Assembly: GCF_003473485.1 (NCBI RefSeq)
Contig: NC_053045.1
Span: 4,366,501-4,430,500, forward strand
Origin: Medicago truncatula
Taxonomy: Eukaryota > Streptophyta > Magnoliopsida > Fabales > Fabaceae
Length of the DNA: 64,000 bases
Direction: 5' to 3'
A program made the translations under genes and the position numbers. Position 1 is the first letter of the stretch. Each line of letters begins with the position of its first letter. The notes under the pieces were generated by a model that was given only the letters and a program-made list of their open reading frames with translations, did no database searches and was not told where the DNA came from. This document shows, in pieces, positions 1 through 11,702 of this stretch.

Positions 1-128
1 TTCATCCAATGATTATCAACAGCTAGTTTCCATGCAGCTTTTTGGAAAGGTCTTGACCTAGTTCCTCTTTCTTTTTGAAAAAAGAATTGTGAATATATGT
101 CTTTATCAACAATTGTATAATAAAAAAA

Positions 129-468
129 AGGGTTAATAGTGTTTTATCCCCCTGTAATATAGCTCATTTCCAGTTTTACCCCTTATAAAATATTTTTTTT
201 TGGATTTTGTCCTTGTAATTTGAATATTTTTAATTTTAGATCTTCATGAATATTGACTGTACAAAATCGAAGATATGGCAGGGGGTAAACCGAAATTTGC
301 TCAAATTAGAAGGGGGTAAACCTAAATTTTCTCAAATTATAGGGGGTGAAATTTTCCACGAAGGTCCAAAACCAAAAAATCTTCAAAATACAAGGATGAA
401 ATTCAAAAAAAAAAAATTACAAAACCGGAAATGACCTATATTACAGGGGGTAAAGCATTATTAACCTT
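129..468. mobile_element. Foldback MITE with long terminal inverted repeats
   Basis: The left arm (from 129, aagggttaatagtg, then the stretch containing ccccctgtaatatag) returns in reverse complement on the right (430-468, ending cattattaacctt). The arms match with few differences over about 40 bases. The interior is AT-rich and has no convincing coding sequence. This is the structure of a small non-autonomous inverted-repeat element. I could not define a target duplication, so the superfamily is open. Confidence 0.6.
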
Positions 469-558
469 AAAAAAATGTACTTGTATGAAGAGATACTTGG
501 CTTACCAAAAAAAATTATTATGCTCTGAATGCCCATTAAACTCTAGACATTCTTTTTT

Positions 559-2382
559 CACTACAAAAAAAAACTGCAAATTGCGACACTTCATCTGCGA
601 CCCTTACCTTACAACTGCCTCAAAGTGCATTTTTGCAACAGTTGTTGCGGCTGTTAGGGTAAACCGTCGCAGGTTTTTTTGGTTAATTAATTAGAAGGGG
701 CGTTGTACATTTTCATTCCTCACTTTACCAAATTTTCGTTCCCCCTTTTCTCACTTTCCCAAAATCCCATCTGAAATCTCAAACTCCATCAGAATCGTTC
801 CCAAATCTCAAACTCAAACTCCATCACTCTCAAATCTGAATCGTTGCTCAATCGGTTGCTCACTCAAAATCATTGAATCGTTGCTAAATCGTTCGTTGAA
901 TCCTTGAATCTCAAACTCTCAAACTCTCTTTCTACCAATCGTTGAATCGTTGCTCACTCAGACTCTCAAACTCTCAATCGTTGAATCGTCATAACATTGA
1001 AAGTTTATGTTTTGTTTAATTTATGAAATGCTTCATATTATCACTGTCAAAGTTTGTTGATGTTCTGTTTTATTTAGTTGTTTCATGAACTGTTGTATAT
1101 GCATGAACTAATTGCAAGTTGAAATGCAAAACACTCTGTGAGAATGAAGCATTTTTCAAAGTGTTTGGAAAGGAGCATGTTGGATATGTCCGTTCTATGG
1201 GGCTTGGGATAACACCATCTCGAATCTCTAGTCGCTCTATTAGATTAGCCTCAGCCTCATCTTCCATCGAGGCTAATGAGAAAATGTTGAAAATGCAAGC
1301 TGAGATTGATTCTCTTAAGGAGAAGGCTTCACAAGTTGATTTCTTGAATGCGCAAGTTGCTTTTTTAATGCAAATGCAAGTGCAAAATTCTAGAGACAAA
1401 GAGGTAACTTTTACCAAACTATTGCAAAAACATCTTCTCTTTTAAAAAAAAAAAATTAGAAGTTGATATCTGCAAGAGTCCTTAGACTTGTCTTTGTATA
1501 ACTGCTATGACTGGCTCATTTTTGTCATTACTAAATGTTGTGTTTTTACTTGTATCTTGACAACTCTAGTGCTTTTTTTGAGCAATACAAGTACTTGAAT
1601 ATTGTGCCATTTATCAATATATTTGATATCTCTGGTGTTTTTTTTTCTTTTCTGTTTCAATATTTTGCATTTCAATTTACTAATCACTGTCTTATTTTTT
1701 TCTTCTTCTTCTTTTCAGCCAACAAATTTAGAAACAAGAGATGGTAGACATTCATCTGAGTCTAGCCACCGCCTTGAGGATCATTGAAGCAACATCACTA
1801 GAGAACTTCTAATTTTGCTACAGCTGTTTTGAATGTTCAGTCACTAGTGTTTTGATTTTTGAATGTTTAAACTTGGGACTATATATCTTTTGTTTTAGAT
1901 AAGTTGTTGTATGGATAAAACTTCTTACTCTTGAATTATGTATATTTTGCATTTTAAGTCTTTAGTAATATATTTTGAGATTGTCTTCAAATTCTAGAGA
2001 ATTTTTTTTTAAATCAGGGTATATTAAATTATATATTGAGATTGTGACTTTTTAAAAAAAAAAAAAAAAAATTATACATTTGCGACTGTTCAAACAGTCG
2101 TAGCATATTAAATTATAAATTTTAAATTAGACATTTGCGACAGTTAGCAACCGTTGCAAGTCCCTTGAAATCCATGTGAATCTCCTCATTTGCGATTGTT
2201 GGCAACTGTCGCAATGCCTTTTGCGGCAGTTGGTGCGGCTGTTCTATGAAGGGTCGCAAATGACACTTGCGACCCCAACATCCGCGACTGTTGGCGAACA
2301 GTCGCAATTGTACATTTGCGACCCTTCTAACAGTCGCAATCAGCCATTTTAAAAGTCGCAAAATGCAGTTTTTCTTGTAGTA
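559..2382. mobile_element. Decayed CACTA (En/Spm) transposon
   Basis: The left end reads CACTACAAAAAAAAACTGC from 559. The right end reads GCAGTTTTTCTTGTAGTA to 2382, the inverted counterpart with the last base changed from G to A. Both ends are flanked by ttt, fitting the 3-bp target duplication of this superfamily, although the poly-T context makes that weak. Subterminal zones (about 590-690 and 2085-2365) are packed with TTGCGAC/GTCGCAA-like motifs in both orientations, as expected for transposase-binding subterminal repeats. The interior holds a gene remnant described separately. A 12-base word, tctagacattct, occurs outside both ends (542-553 and 2396-2407), which is unexplained. Confidence 0.85.
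1119..1787 (+). pseudogene. Remnant of an En/Spm-associated plant transposase protein
   Basis: The frame 1119-1403 encodes a segment with VFGKEHVGYVRSMGLGITPS, which resembles the plant transposase Ptta/En/Spm family (Pfam Transposase_24), followed by a short coiled-coil-like stretch (EKMLKMQAEIDSLKEKASQV). A GT donor follows GAG at 1403. An AG at 1717-1718 allows a short last exon (1719-1787) ending RLEDH-stop. Only the C-terminal part of the family is present and no proper ATG opens the frame, so I call it a remnant carried inside the CACTA element. Family assignment is from motif memory, not a search. Confidence 0.65.
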
Positions 2383-2907
2383 TTTTTTTTAGGGATCTAG
2401 ACATTCTCATCACCCTCTCTATGATTTCCCACCTTATCCGTCAAACCAATCATATTCATATATCCTTAATTTTTTTTTAATATTAATAATACTTGATAAA
2501 CATTTAATCTCTATAACCCATAACCTAAAAAAGATATTAAATAAGTCTAATCAATATAACTCCATATCATTACATTTAACATAACTTATATATTTTGATA
2601 CAATTTATTATGTGAGTCTCACCAAAGGATGAAGAGAGAGAGAGAGAGATTGTCACAGCCTTAAAATTGAGGTTGCTCGTATATAATGAAATCGTCACCA
2701 ATATTTAAATAGGAAAAAATAATGTGAAACGTAAAGAAAAAAAAAAAAGGTCTTTGAAATCAAATACGTAGTTCTTGTAAGAGAAAAAGTTTGTGTGTTT
2801 TTACCAAAAAAAAAAAAAGTTTGTGTGTTGGTTGAGTTTTTTTGTTTGTCAAGCAATCCGGTGATTAATTAGAATTCGTCTTTTTAAGATGAATAAGTGG
2901 GTGTGCG

Positions 2908-2962
2908 AGGTTCAAACGCCGACCGCATATAACAATATATTGTTCCTGTCAACTAAGTTATG
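2908..2962 (-). repeat. SINE-like tRNA-derived fragment, antisense
   Basis: Read on the minus strand, this contains a box-A-like segment (cttagttgacaggaaca), a run near atatgcgg, then a box-B-like core (gcgtttgaacc). It is the same layout as the plus-strand copy at 3069-3172 but shorter and more diverged. Confidence 0.45.
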
Positions 2963-3068
2963 TTATGCACAAATATATGCGAGAATTTATTATTTATTTT
3001 GAGACCAATAACACAATATTACGCCGGCTGTATTCTTCATGAATATGGTAAATACTAATGGGTTGAAT

Positions 3069-3172
3069 TCCCGTGAGCTTAGCTCAGTTGATAGGGATAT
3101 TGCATTTTATATGCAGAGACCGGGATTCGAACCCTGGACACTCCACTTCTCCACAATTAAATTGTGTGACAA
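3069..3172 (+). repeat. tRNA-related SINE-like repeat
   Basis: A box-A-like sequence (agcttagctcagttgatagg) is followed about 30 bases later by a box-B-like core (gggattcgaaccc), then cactccactt and an A-rich end near 3170. The boxes are those of an RNA polymerase III promoter, but the fold and spacing are not those of a real tRNA. Similar copies lie at 35885-35965 and 50505-50640, so this is a dispersed family. Confidence 0.6.
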
Positions 3173-4845
3173 AAAAAAATAATGAGTTGAATTTATTATT
3201 TATTTTGAGACCAATAACACAATCATATAAATTATAAATTGATATTGATCCTAATAGTCAAGCTAGCCATTGTGTTGTGGGCACAAGTGCAGTACAGGTA
3301 GAGCTAAGCCTAAACCTAAGCTCCATCCTTGAGTGGGTGTGAAATGTCTCTTGCACAAGTATATAACAATGAAATAAAAGTAAGAAATAAAAATAAGAGA
3401 AATGATATTTGTACAATTTTTTTTTACAATTTTCTCTCTCATACTCACACAAAAGACAAACAGTTGTGTGTATTCTTTATGAAATGGAACAATGTGTTTA
3501 TTTGCAGATTCCTAATTTTGTTGACATACAAATTCCTTATCAATTGACCCTTGGTGCTTGCAAGTATTGTCAAAAAATCATTAGAATCATGGTTAAGGTC
3601 CATGAAGAAATAATTTGTGCAAAAATAATCAATCTCTAGTCTCTACCCCATTTATGAATAATATACATGCTTCTCTTAGCCAAAATCTTGAAACCTCCAC
3701 CCCATTCCAATGTCTGTCTAATCCAAGAGATGCACTAGTTCAGCCAAAGACTGCAAGCATACCATTTATATCCTAGTTCAAATAATCCAAGCTTCATGCA
3801 GCCATCGTAATGTTGCATGCAACATATATATGGAAACCAAACAAATAAGACAGATTTAGCCTCATACATGCATGTATCGTGCTCTTAGTACTACAATATA
3901 CACACCAATTCAACAAATACACCCGACCAACAAAGAAATGCAAAACGATCCTCCAAAGTCAAATAAGCAAAACACTTTTCATCCATTTCAAGTTTTCAAC
4001 TACAAAATTAAGTTAAGCACATAAATTACAAAATAGAAGAAAGGAAAATTAGTGTGGAAGAGGTGAGCAAAGAGAGAAGAGAAAGTTCCAGAAAATGAAG
4101 AGAACAAGAATTGGAGGTTCCTCCTCATCCCCCATTTTTTAAGCAAAATTTACAATATTGGAAGGTTTTTTTTTTTGCCTATTCGCTCTATGAGATTTAC
4201 AACAACACTTACATCGACAACATGCGCTACACCTAGTGGCTATTAATGAGATCAATTTGAATTTTAATAAAAAAAAAAAAGAGAGAGCATGTTAAAAATA
4301 GTACATTAGAAAATGTGTTGCTATCAATCCTATTTAAGATAGAGGTGTATCATATCATCATAAATATTTTCAAAGTTGCGTGTGGCATCCACAAGCCTGA
4401 ATCTTCAAATTTGTCCACAACCAAACAACCCTCGCAGTACTACTTGTTGGCTGTTTCAATCTCTAAATTTGATCAATGCATGTTTAAATAAAAAACAATT
4501 ATGTTATTTTCTTTACAACGTGTGGTCCAGGTCCATGGCACATGGTGTCCACATAACAGAACAGTTCCAGACTTAGCTGATTGCATTGAATATCTACACT
4601 TGTCGTTATACTTCAAATCAAAATCAAAATTAACTTTAAAAGTAAATACCCAATTTGTTATCCAATATATTTTTAAATATTCAACAATATTTTTAAAGTA
4701 TCTTTTATATTTGTTTCCTCATACGAACTCTTATGTTTATACTTTATACACTCTTATACTACACAATACAATGATTTAATATTTCATTTTTTCTCTATAT
4801 TTTTTTTTTCTCATTTCAAAATATAAAGAAACCATCTTTTTATAA

Positions 4846-5163
4846 TAGATTTAATTGCATTTTTGGACCCCTATCTTTTCAAAAGTTACAGTTATGGACC
4901 CCTAACTAATTTAAATACAAAACAGCCCCCTATGTTTTGATTCTTTGGCAGTTTTGGACCCCCAATCCATTGTTGACTCGATCAACACTGATGTGGCACC
5001 CTAAGTGAGGTGTCACATGTCAATTTTTTTTTTTTTTTTGCCTTGGGGATCCAAAACTACCAAAGAATCAAAACATTGGGGACTGTTTTATATTTAAATT
5101 AGTTAGGGATCCATAACCGCAACTTTTAAAAAGATAAGGGTTCAAAAGTGCAATTAAAATCTT
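4846..5163. mobile_element. Inverted-repeat MITE
   Basis: The left half (taattgcatttttggacccc, then ttacagttatggacccctaa and a poly-pyrimidine interior) is mirrored on the right (ggggatccaaaactaccaaag to tgcaattaaaatc). The arms are about 130 bases each, with a poly-T loop near 5023-5039. There is no coding capacity. Confidence 0.6.
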
Positions 5164-5451
5164 TATAATAATAACATGAGAGTAGGGTCCTCTGGAGAAG
5201 TATAGATGTGAGAAATTAAATTCAAAGAACCTTTGGCAGAAAAAGGTTTAGCTGTCACAAAGCTACAGACAAAAAAGCTTCTCTGCCCAATTTTGGTGTT
5301 TTCTTTCGTTCATTTCCCCACTCGCTTCCTTCTTACACTCTAATAAGATAATTGCTCATTCTTGAAAAAAAAAAAAAGAAAAAAAAGATAATCGCTCTTT
5401 TCCCCATAAAAAACTTTCATTCTCATACAAACTGATTAAAATATCTCTTGT

Positions 5452-5626
5452 GTGAGTTAACTCACGCCAGATAAGATAAAGTATAACATGTATGAGTTAA
5501 CTCGCGTTGAATTATAACTTACATGAGTTAACTCACGTTAGAGTTATAACTTACCTGAATTAAGTCACGATGAATTATAATCTACGTGAGTTAACTCACG
5601 CTGACTTAAACGTGACTTAAGTCACG
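5452..5626. repeat. Minisatellite of the palindrome GTGAGTTAACTCAC
   Basis: Six imperfect copies of the 14-base palindrome begin near 5452, 5492, 5523, 5555, 5585 and 5611. The middle copies recur every 31 bases with a shared spacer like gttgaattataacttac. The last copy has drifted to gtgacttaagtcac, which is still palindromic. Preservation of the palindrome while single bases drift is notable, because changes appear on both sides of the dyad. No gene is adjacent; the ferritin start is 2.7 kb downstream. Confidence 0.75.
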
Positions 5627-8108
5627 CTGCGTGTAACACCTGCATAAGTTTATTTACACGAGGGTATTTTGAATAGTTGAATTGAGAATTAGCGAAATTT
5701 GATTGGAGAATAACAATTTTTCTCTAATAAACTCATAGGCCCCATGTGATGTTTGCTTTTCTTTTCTTTTTGTTTTTCTGATTCATTCTTTTTTAAAACT
5801 GAAAATTCTAGTCATGGATTATGCTTTGTTTAGTAAAAAATAACGAATAATTGATAAATTAATTAATAATGAATGAGACTCGATTATTTCAATCGATAAT
5901 AAATTAAGTGTTGGAAAAAGTGATGTTAGTATTACTCTTTCTTAATATCTCAATATTATATTATTATTTAATGTTCGACAATATTTTAAATATGATTATT
6001 TTTCGGAAGAGGAAATTTATAAAAAAAATGGAAAAGTTGTAGGTGTAGGGTAAGAAGAATTTCCCTTCGCTGAATGAAGGTTATGTGGCCTTCAAGCCAA
6101 AGAAACTTCAACGCCATACTGTAACGGATATGCATAGACTATGAAGATCCTAGTGTGAGATAAAGGTAAGAAATTTCCTATAAAAGAAAAAAGAAAGATA
6201 GTCAATAAAAAGACCACGTTACTAAGAATTTTCTTTTATATTAAGTTTTTTATGAGATGTTTTATATTTTAATTAACCCATCATAATTACTTAATTTGAT
6301 GTTTATCTCTAGTAGGTGCTATAAGCAGTCTTATCATTTACATCCTTAGAACCTCTTACGAGGTTCAATATGAAAATAGTTTATAAAGCTGGCAGCGATA
6401 CACTAGATTTTTTTTGCACGAAATTGAGTTGCCTTTGGTTAAATGAAAAGAGGCTTATTAATATCTCATCCAAGCCATTTTATATTTTTATGGGACTTCA
6501 CTTATCAGACGGTAATGTCATCGACATTGATCAATTCAATTATGATACATAAGTCAATTCAAATTTAAATTGTTCTTTGTCACACAAATACAATCTATTT
6601 TTATAAAAGAAAATCTTGTTATATGTTTTTTTAACCAAATTGTTACATGACCTACTTAAACTAAGTTTACATGACATACTTAAACTAAGTTTGCTTAAGT
6701 ATGACTACTTAAACTTAACTTACATGACATGCTTAAAATTAGTTTAAGATTAAATTACATTAGAATCAAGTCTTATCCATCATTAAAGCAAGTCCTTTTT
6801 TTTTTTCTTTTAAGTTTTGTTTCACTCAATTTCAATTACACTAGAATCAAGTCTTCTCCATCAAAGGGAGAAATCTTGTTTGAAGAAGTATGATTTTGGA
6901 AGAGGAAAAAGGAAGAGGCGTTTTCTGGATTTTGGAAGAAGGAAAAGGCGTTAGTTTTTTTGGGTGAATTTGAAAATTAAATTTTATTAAGAGAAATTCT
7001 AAGGTCTAGATGCATCCGTTGTCATTTTAGGATGTAACCATAAATACATGGATGCAATTAAAAAAAAATTAAAGTCTAAATACATTAATTGTTTAATAAA
7101 TTTGAAAAAGTAAAAATTATTTATAAATATGACCGTCAGAAGTATTTATTATCTTAGTTTATCATTTTCTCTCTCAACACTATTAATTAGACATAATTTG
7201 TTAAATTGTAACCACGTGTACAAAACACAATGAACATGTGTTACACAAAATATCACTAGTTAATTTACGCGAGATACCAGATACATTATCTTTTAAACAC
7301 TCATTATTTTATTAATATGGGTCGTAACCTATGAAGGTTGAATATGTGATATGGGTGCATGTACGATACGATACAAGTATGTGGATACGGCATACACATA
7401 TTTTTTAAAATTCAGGATACGATACAATTAAAACGTTAACGAAATTTTTATACTAAAACTTATATACATGTAAAATACTTGAAGAAAACACATTCATTAC
7501 TCTTTATATTAATATTATTATAAAAGTCGCAATTTAAAAAAAATATATGTGATCAAAATAAAAAAATGTAAAGTTTTCTTATAAAATTGAATATATACAT
7601 TTCCACTTAATTTTCACAACATTGTACCACTTTTTTACTCTTCATCTTTTAAAAGATACATATCTTTAAAGTATCTTACAAATATACTTTTCTATCTGTG
7701 GAATATCCTATAAGTATTTGATCAAATATATCAAAAAAAATAAAATAATTAAGTTAATATTTCGGAAGTACATATCCATCCATAAATATCCGTATCTAAT
7801 ATGTACCTAATACGGTACGTCTCCATTTTGGAGTATAGGTGCTTCATATGGTCGTAAAAGATATGTGAAACTTATTTTTATTTAATACGTGTGATTCACA
7901 TTAATTTCAAAAAGAAAAAATTGAATATTAAAATGAGTGTTGAAAAGGAACTTTTGATACAAGCACGAATATTTGTATAGGGCGCGTATGATACCAACAA
8001 GAAATAGAGCGAGTGAGGCAACAATAATTGGACCGAAAATGAAGATCAATACTTGATTACTACGTGGATCGGATATTTCCTACTTTTCATGTTCACACTA
8101 CATTAGGC
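5627..8108. other. Intergenic upstream of ferritin, with repeats
   Basis: No convincing gene is seen. An imperfect direct-repeat patch built on acatgacatacttaaactaagttt lies at about 6645-6750. Sequences rich in gatacg/cgtatc at 7345-7445 and 7785-7858 belong to a dispersed family also seen near 16860-16970 and 54437-54580. A short open frame at 6370-6552 has no recognisable family. Confidence 0.5.
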
Positions 8109-8122
8109 CACGAGCTCGCCAC
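8109..8122 (+). promoter_or_regulatory. Iron-dependent regulatory sequence (IDRS-like) of ferritin
   Basis: CACGAGCTCGCCAC matches the plant ferritin IDRS consensus (CACGAGNCCNCCAC) at all fixed positions but one (T in place of C at the eighth base). It lies 219 bases upstream of the ferritin ATG. In known plant ferritin promoters this element represses transcription when iron is low. A TATA-like ttatatca follows at 8222-8229. Confidence 0.75.
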
Positions 8123-8340
8123 ACGCCTCTTCTTCTCTTTAAATCTCAACCCTCCACGTCAAAACTCATCCAACGATCCACATTAATTTCATATCCCCAT
8201 ATTACCCTTCTCCATCACTACTTATATCACCTTTGTCCCTCACCCTCTTCACAACCACACAAAGCCGCCATTGTTAACCATTTCTCTTCCTTCAATCCTT
8301 TCTCAATTTTCTCAACGACCCTTTTCGTTATTCTTCTCTA

Positions 8341-10749
8341 ATGGCTCTTTCTGCTTCCAAAGTTTCGATCTTTTCACCTTCACCTATCGTGGGTCATTTC
8401 TCAAAAAACCTCACTTTTTCTTCTTTGAATCTTCCTATGGATGGTGATAAGAGGAAGAACGTGAAGGTTCATGCTGCTGCTGCAAATGCACCAACGGCAT
8501 TAACTGGTGTTATCTTTGAACCGTTTGAAGAAGTCAAGAAAGATGTTCTTGCTGTTCCTATTGCTCATAATGTTTCTTTGGCTCGTCAGAATTTTCAAGA
8601 TGAAGTTGAATCTGCAATCAATGAACAGATTAAGTAAGAAAACTTTATTAATCTTTTTCATTTCATCAGTATTTGTTCATAAAGTTTCTCTTTTTAGAAA
8701 TCATTCTTTTTTACCTTTTCTGTCTTTGGTTGTAAAAATGTTAGAGATCTATAGATCTATTTTTTCCCCTTTTTTTAATTGTCATTTTAATTTACTTTAT
8801 GTAATCATATTAATTTATAATATTTTCTGTTTATTTTATGATCTTTTGATTTTGCTAAGAGTTTTAATGTTTCTATAATGATGTAAATGCAGTGTGGAAT
8901 ACAATGTTTCCTATGTGTACCACTCCTTGTTTGCATACTTTGACAGAGACAACGTTGCTCTTAAGGGACTTGCCAAGTAAGGATGATACAAAACCCTCAT
9001 AAGCTTCATTTTGTAGATTGTTTTTAAATTTATTTCTTAAAATATGGTTTTGAATTTGTTGTGATTGTTTATTTTTTGTGTGGAAAACAGGTTCTTTAAG
9101 GAATCTAGTGAAGAAGAAAGAGAGCATGCTGAGAAGCTCATGAAATATCAGGTTGGTATTTAACATCATGTTGGTTTTTATAAGCATTTTGTAGTTGTTT
9201 TAGAGTTATATATAGAAATTAATTGTAATTGTTAAGTAGTAAACTCTTCGGTATAGTGGTAAACAACACGGTAAAGCAAGCATGATTCTTTAGATCTTTA
9301 GTATAATAGCTTGAATTTTTACGAGGATTGTGTACATGCTTTTATCTTGATGTTATTTTTACTAAGATCTCTAAAATCATTACAATATGTTAAGCTAGGT
9401 TTGTTTAATATTGTCCTCTTATGATGGATATAGTAATAACTTGTATTTATGACTATGATTTGTATAGAACATTCGTGGTGGAAGAGTGGTGCTGCACCCT
9501 ATTGTGAGTCCTCCTTCAGAATTTGATCATGCAGAAAAGGGAGATGCATTGTATGGTGAGTGTTCTGTTTTCATTTACTTTGATTGTTTTTTCCTCTGTT
9601 TTGATTTATCATATTCTATTGCATGAAACACAGACAATTTTTATAATGATAGTTTTAAGTATATGGAAGTGATTATTGATTAAATATAATCACATGTGTC
9701 GGTCTCATGATCATTATGCATTAGACACCAAACACGTTCTCGATCTGCAGTGTCGATGCTACATCATAAATAAATAATATTTGCACGTTCAATGTTAAAA
9801 GCCTTTAATTATTTATGCTGACTCTTACTTTTTTATTTTCCCTTTTTTTGTTTTTTTGTTTGATTCAGCCATGGAATTGGCTCTGTCTTTGGAGAAGTTA
9901 GTAAATGAGAAACTTCTGAATGTTCACAGTGTAATGCCTCTTTCTCTCTGTTTTTGAATTGAATATTGCTCTTTTCATGCAATAAAAATTTCTGTTTCCT
10001 ATATATACATATTGAGATCAAATGGCTAATCAATCTAAGAATTATGTTTCATGAATATAATAATAGGTGGCTGATCGTAACAATGATCCTCAATTGGCAG
10101 ACTTCATCGAGAGCGAGTTTTTGGTAGAGCAGGTAACACTTACCTTAAGTTGTCAAGTTGAAACTTGAAATCATTTTTCTGTATACTTGGAGCAGAAGAA
10201 ATACTTTGTTTGTATCCATGAATTTTTTTATACCTAAACTTGAAAATCTTAACAATTATGGACTGCAATTTTTACTAATACATCGAAGTTTTTGATGACT
10301 GTCATTAAGGTTTTTGATATCACTTCAACTGTATTGTGATTCTAATTGCTACTTCATCAGTAGTATTTAACTGCAGTTTTTCGCAATACCAATTACCAAG
10401 ATTAGAATTGCAATGCAATGCGATCACGGTTTAAAACATTGATTCAATTGTAGATGTTTTCAGATTATACTTGGATGACATGAAAAATCTTTAGATCCAA
10501 AAGTTACTAAGTGTATCAAAATTTTCCAATTTTTTCTTGTTCTTATATGTATTTTCCTTGCACAGGTTGAATCAATTAAGAAGATATCAGAGTATGTGAC
10601 TCAACTGAGATTAGTTGGAAAGGGTCACGGTATGTATATTTCCTCCACTACCATTGGTAATATGAAAATCAAATGAATGAGGTTTAACAGAACATTTGTT
10701 TTTGTTGGTTGTAGGTGTGTGGCACTTTGATCAGACTCTTCTCCATTGA
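8341..10749 (+). CDS. Ferritin, plastid-targeted, iron storage
   Basis: Ferritin forms a 24-subunit shell that oxidises Fe(II) and stores it as ferric mineral, in plants mainly in plastids. Eight coding exons are inferred: 8341-8633, 8893-8976, 9091-9151, 9468-9555, 9869-9930, 10067-10132, 10566-10629 and 10715-10749, all with GT/AG borders. They sum to 753 nt, or 250 aa, the usual plant ferritin length. Residues 1 to about 48 are a Ser-rich transit peptide. The plant-specific extension peptide follows ([17 protein letters not shown], ending near SLARQNF). The four-helix bundle carries [18 protein letters not shown] and the ferroxidase motif EEREHAE, and ends with [10 protein letters not shown]. 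The eight-exon layout matches known plant ferritin genes. Expression is probably iron-induced through the upstream IDRS-like site. No lesion is seen. Confidence 0.97.
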
Positions 10750-11157
10750 TTAAGATGATGATGTTTGGTCTATTATGAAGCTACGTGTTGTTTTTACATT
10801 ACTGGAATAGTGAATAAATGTATTCTCCTAGGTAGAAGTAGAAGCTGTGTAATATTTTAGTTGCTAGTAAGAACTATGTGTAGAACAAGAACTGGAGCCA
10901 TAACAACTGTTTGTAGCTTGCAACAATTATTTTGTTAGAAATGAAAATGACGACTTTGGCTATTAGTTTCAATTATATGTTTGGTGGTGTGAAAATTTTC
11001 TTGCAACACAATCAATAAATGCACAACTCTCATTGGTGTTTCTTAGGGTAAGTTCAAACAAATTGTGGTGACACTACACTTTTATCAATTTCCAAACACA
11101 TGCTTAGACTCGTGAGCTTGAGTTTTAGTCAAACTTTGTTAGCTTCCCTGCTACCTG

Positions 11158-11578
11158 GCCTGTTTGGATTGATTTGAACTTATTTATTGACATAAGCATT
11201 TTGAAATTGTTTTGTAGAATTTATGAAAATAGCTTCATGTCCATACGTTGCTTTTTTCATAAACTTTGTGGGATAGTTTACGAAAACTGTTTGTGTAATG
11301 TTCAGCTTTATTTGATTCACCAATCACTGTGTTAAATAGGAAATGTTAACTTGTTTGGGTCCTTGGGGCATAAGTTAAGAAACTAAATGTAGATTTTTTT
11401 ATTTTTATTTTGTGCATTTAATATCTTAAAAGTTGCAAAAGTTATACTTTCAATTTATTTTTAATTTTCATTTTAAGCTCCACCCTTAGGACACAAGTTA
11501 ACATGACCCTATTTAAATAGCTTATTATCATGATAAGCATTTATGTTTCCAAATTAAGTTGTTTATCCAAACAGATCT
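11158..11578. mobile_element. Nested inverted-repeat MITEs
   Basis: The outer ends read gtttggattgatttgaac (left) and aagttgtttatccaaac (right), an inverted pair with about 420 bases between them. Inside, atgttaacttg...ggcataagttaag (about 11343-11381) pairs with taagctccacccttaggacacaagttaacat (about 11475-11506). This suggests a second small element inserted into the first. Target duplications were not resolved. Confidence 0.4.
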
Positions 11579-11582
11579 CTAG

Positions 11583-11702
11583 TGTTGTTGGCATGCATTT
11601 GATTCACCAATCACTGCGTGTCATATGCCTTGGCAATTTGGAAGAAAAAAAATTATGCGATGAAATCATTGGAAACCAAACACATTTAAACTATCTTTGA
11701 CT
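11583..11702 (+). repeat. Dispersed repeat, copy 1 of 2
   Basis: The stretch from gtgttgttggcatgcatttg through cactgcgtgtcatatg to ccaaacacatttaaactatc aligns along its length with 35762-35878 (gtgttcttgcatttgattca...). The nature of the family is unknown; it has no coding potential. Confidence 0.5.

Larger units (their letters stand above)
2383..4845. other. Intergenic, no gene seen
   Basis: AT-rich DNA with short open frames that lack coding character. It contains a GA microsatellite (about 2632-2650), two tRNA-related SINE-like copies listed separately, and simple poly-A and poly-T runs. I see no conserved protein. Confidence 0.6.

Noticed and set aside
5452-5626. CRISPR-like array
   Set aside because: The repeats are palindromic and regularly spaced, but the spacers are also similar to each other and the sequence is a plant nuclear locus, so it is a minisatellite.
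6370-6552. 60-codon open frame
   Set aside because: No family resemblance, no supporting splice or promoter context; expected by chance in this composition.
9241-9285. tRNA-like stretch (ttcggtatagtggtaaacaa) in ferritin intron 3
   Set aside because: It resembles the 5' part of a tRNA, but no B box, anticodon arm or acceptor pairing follows.
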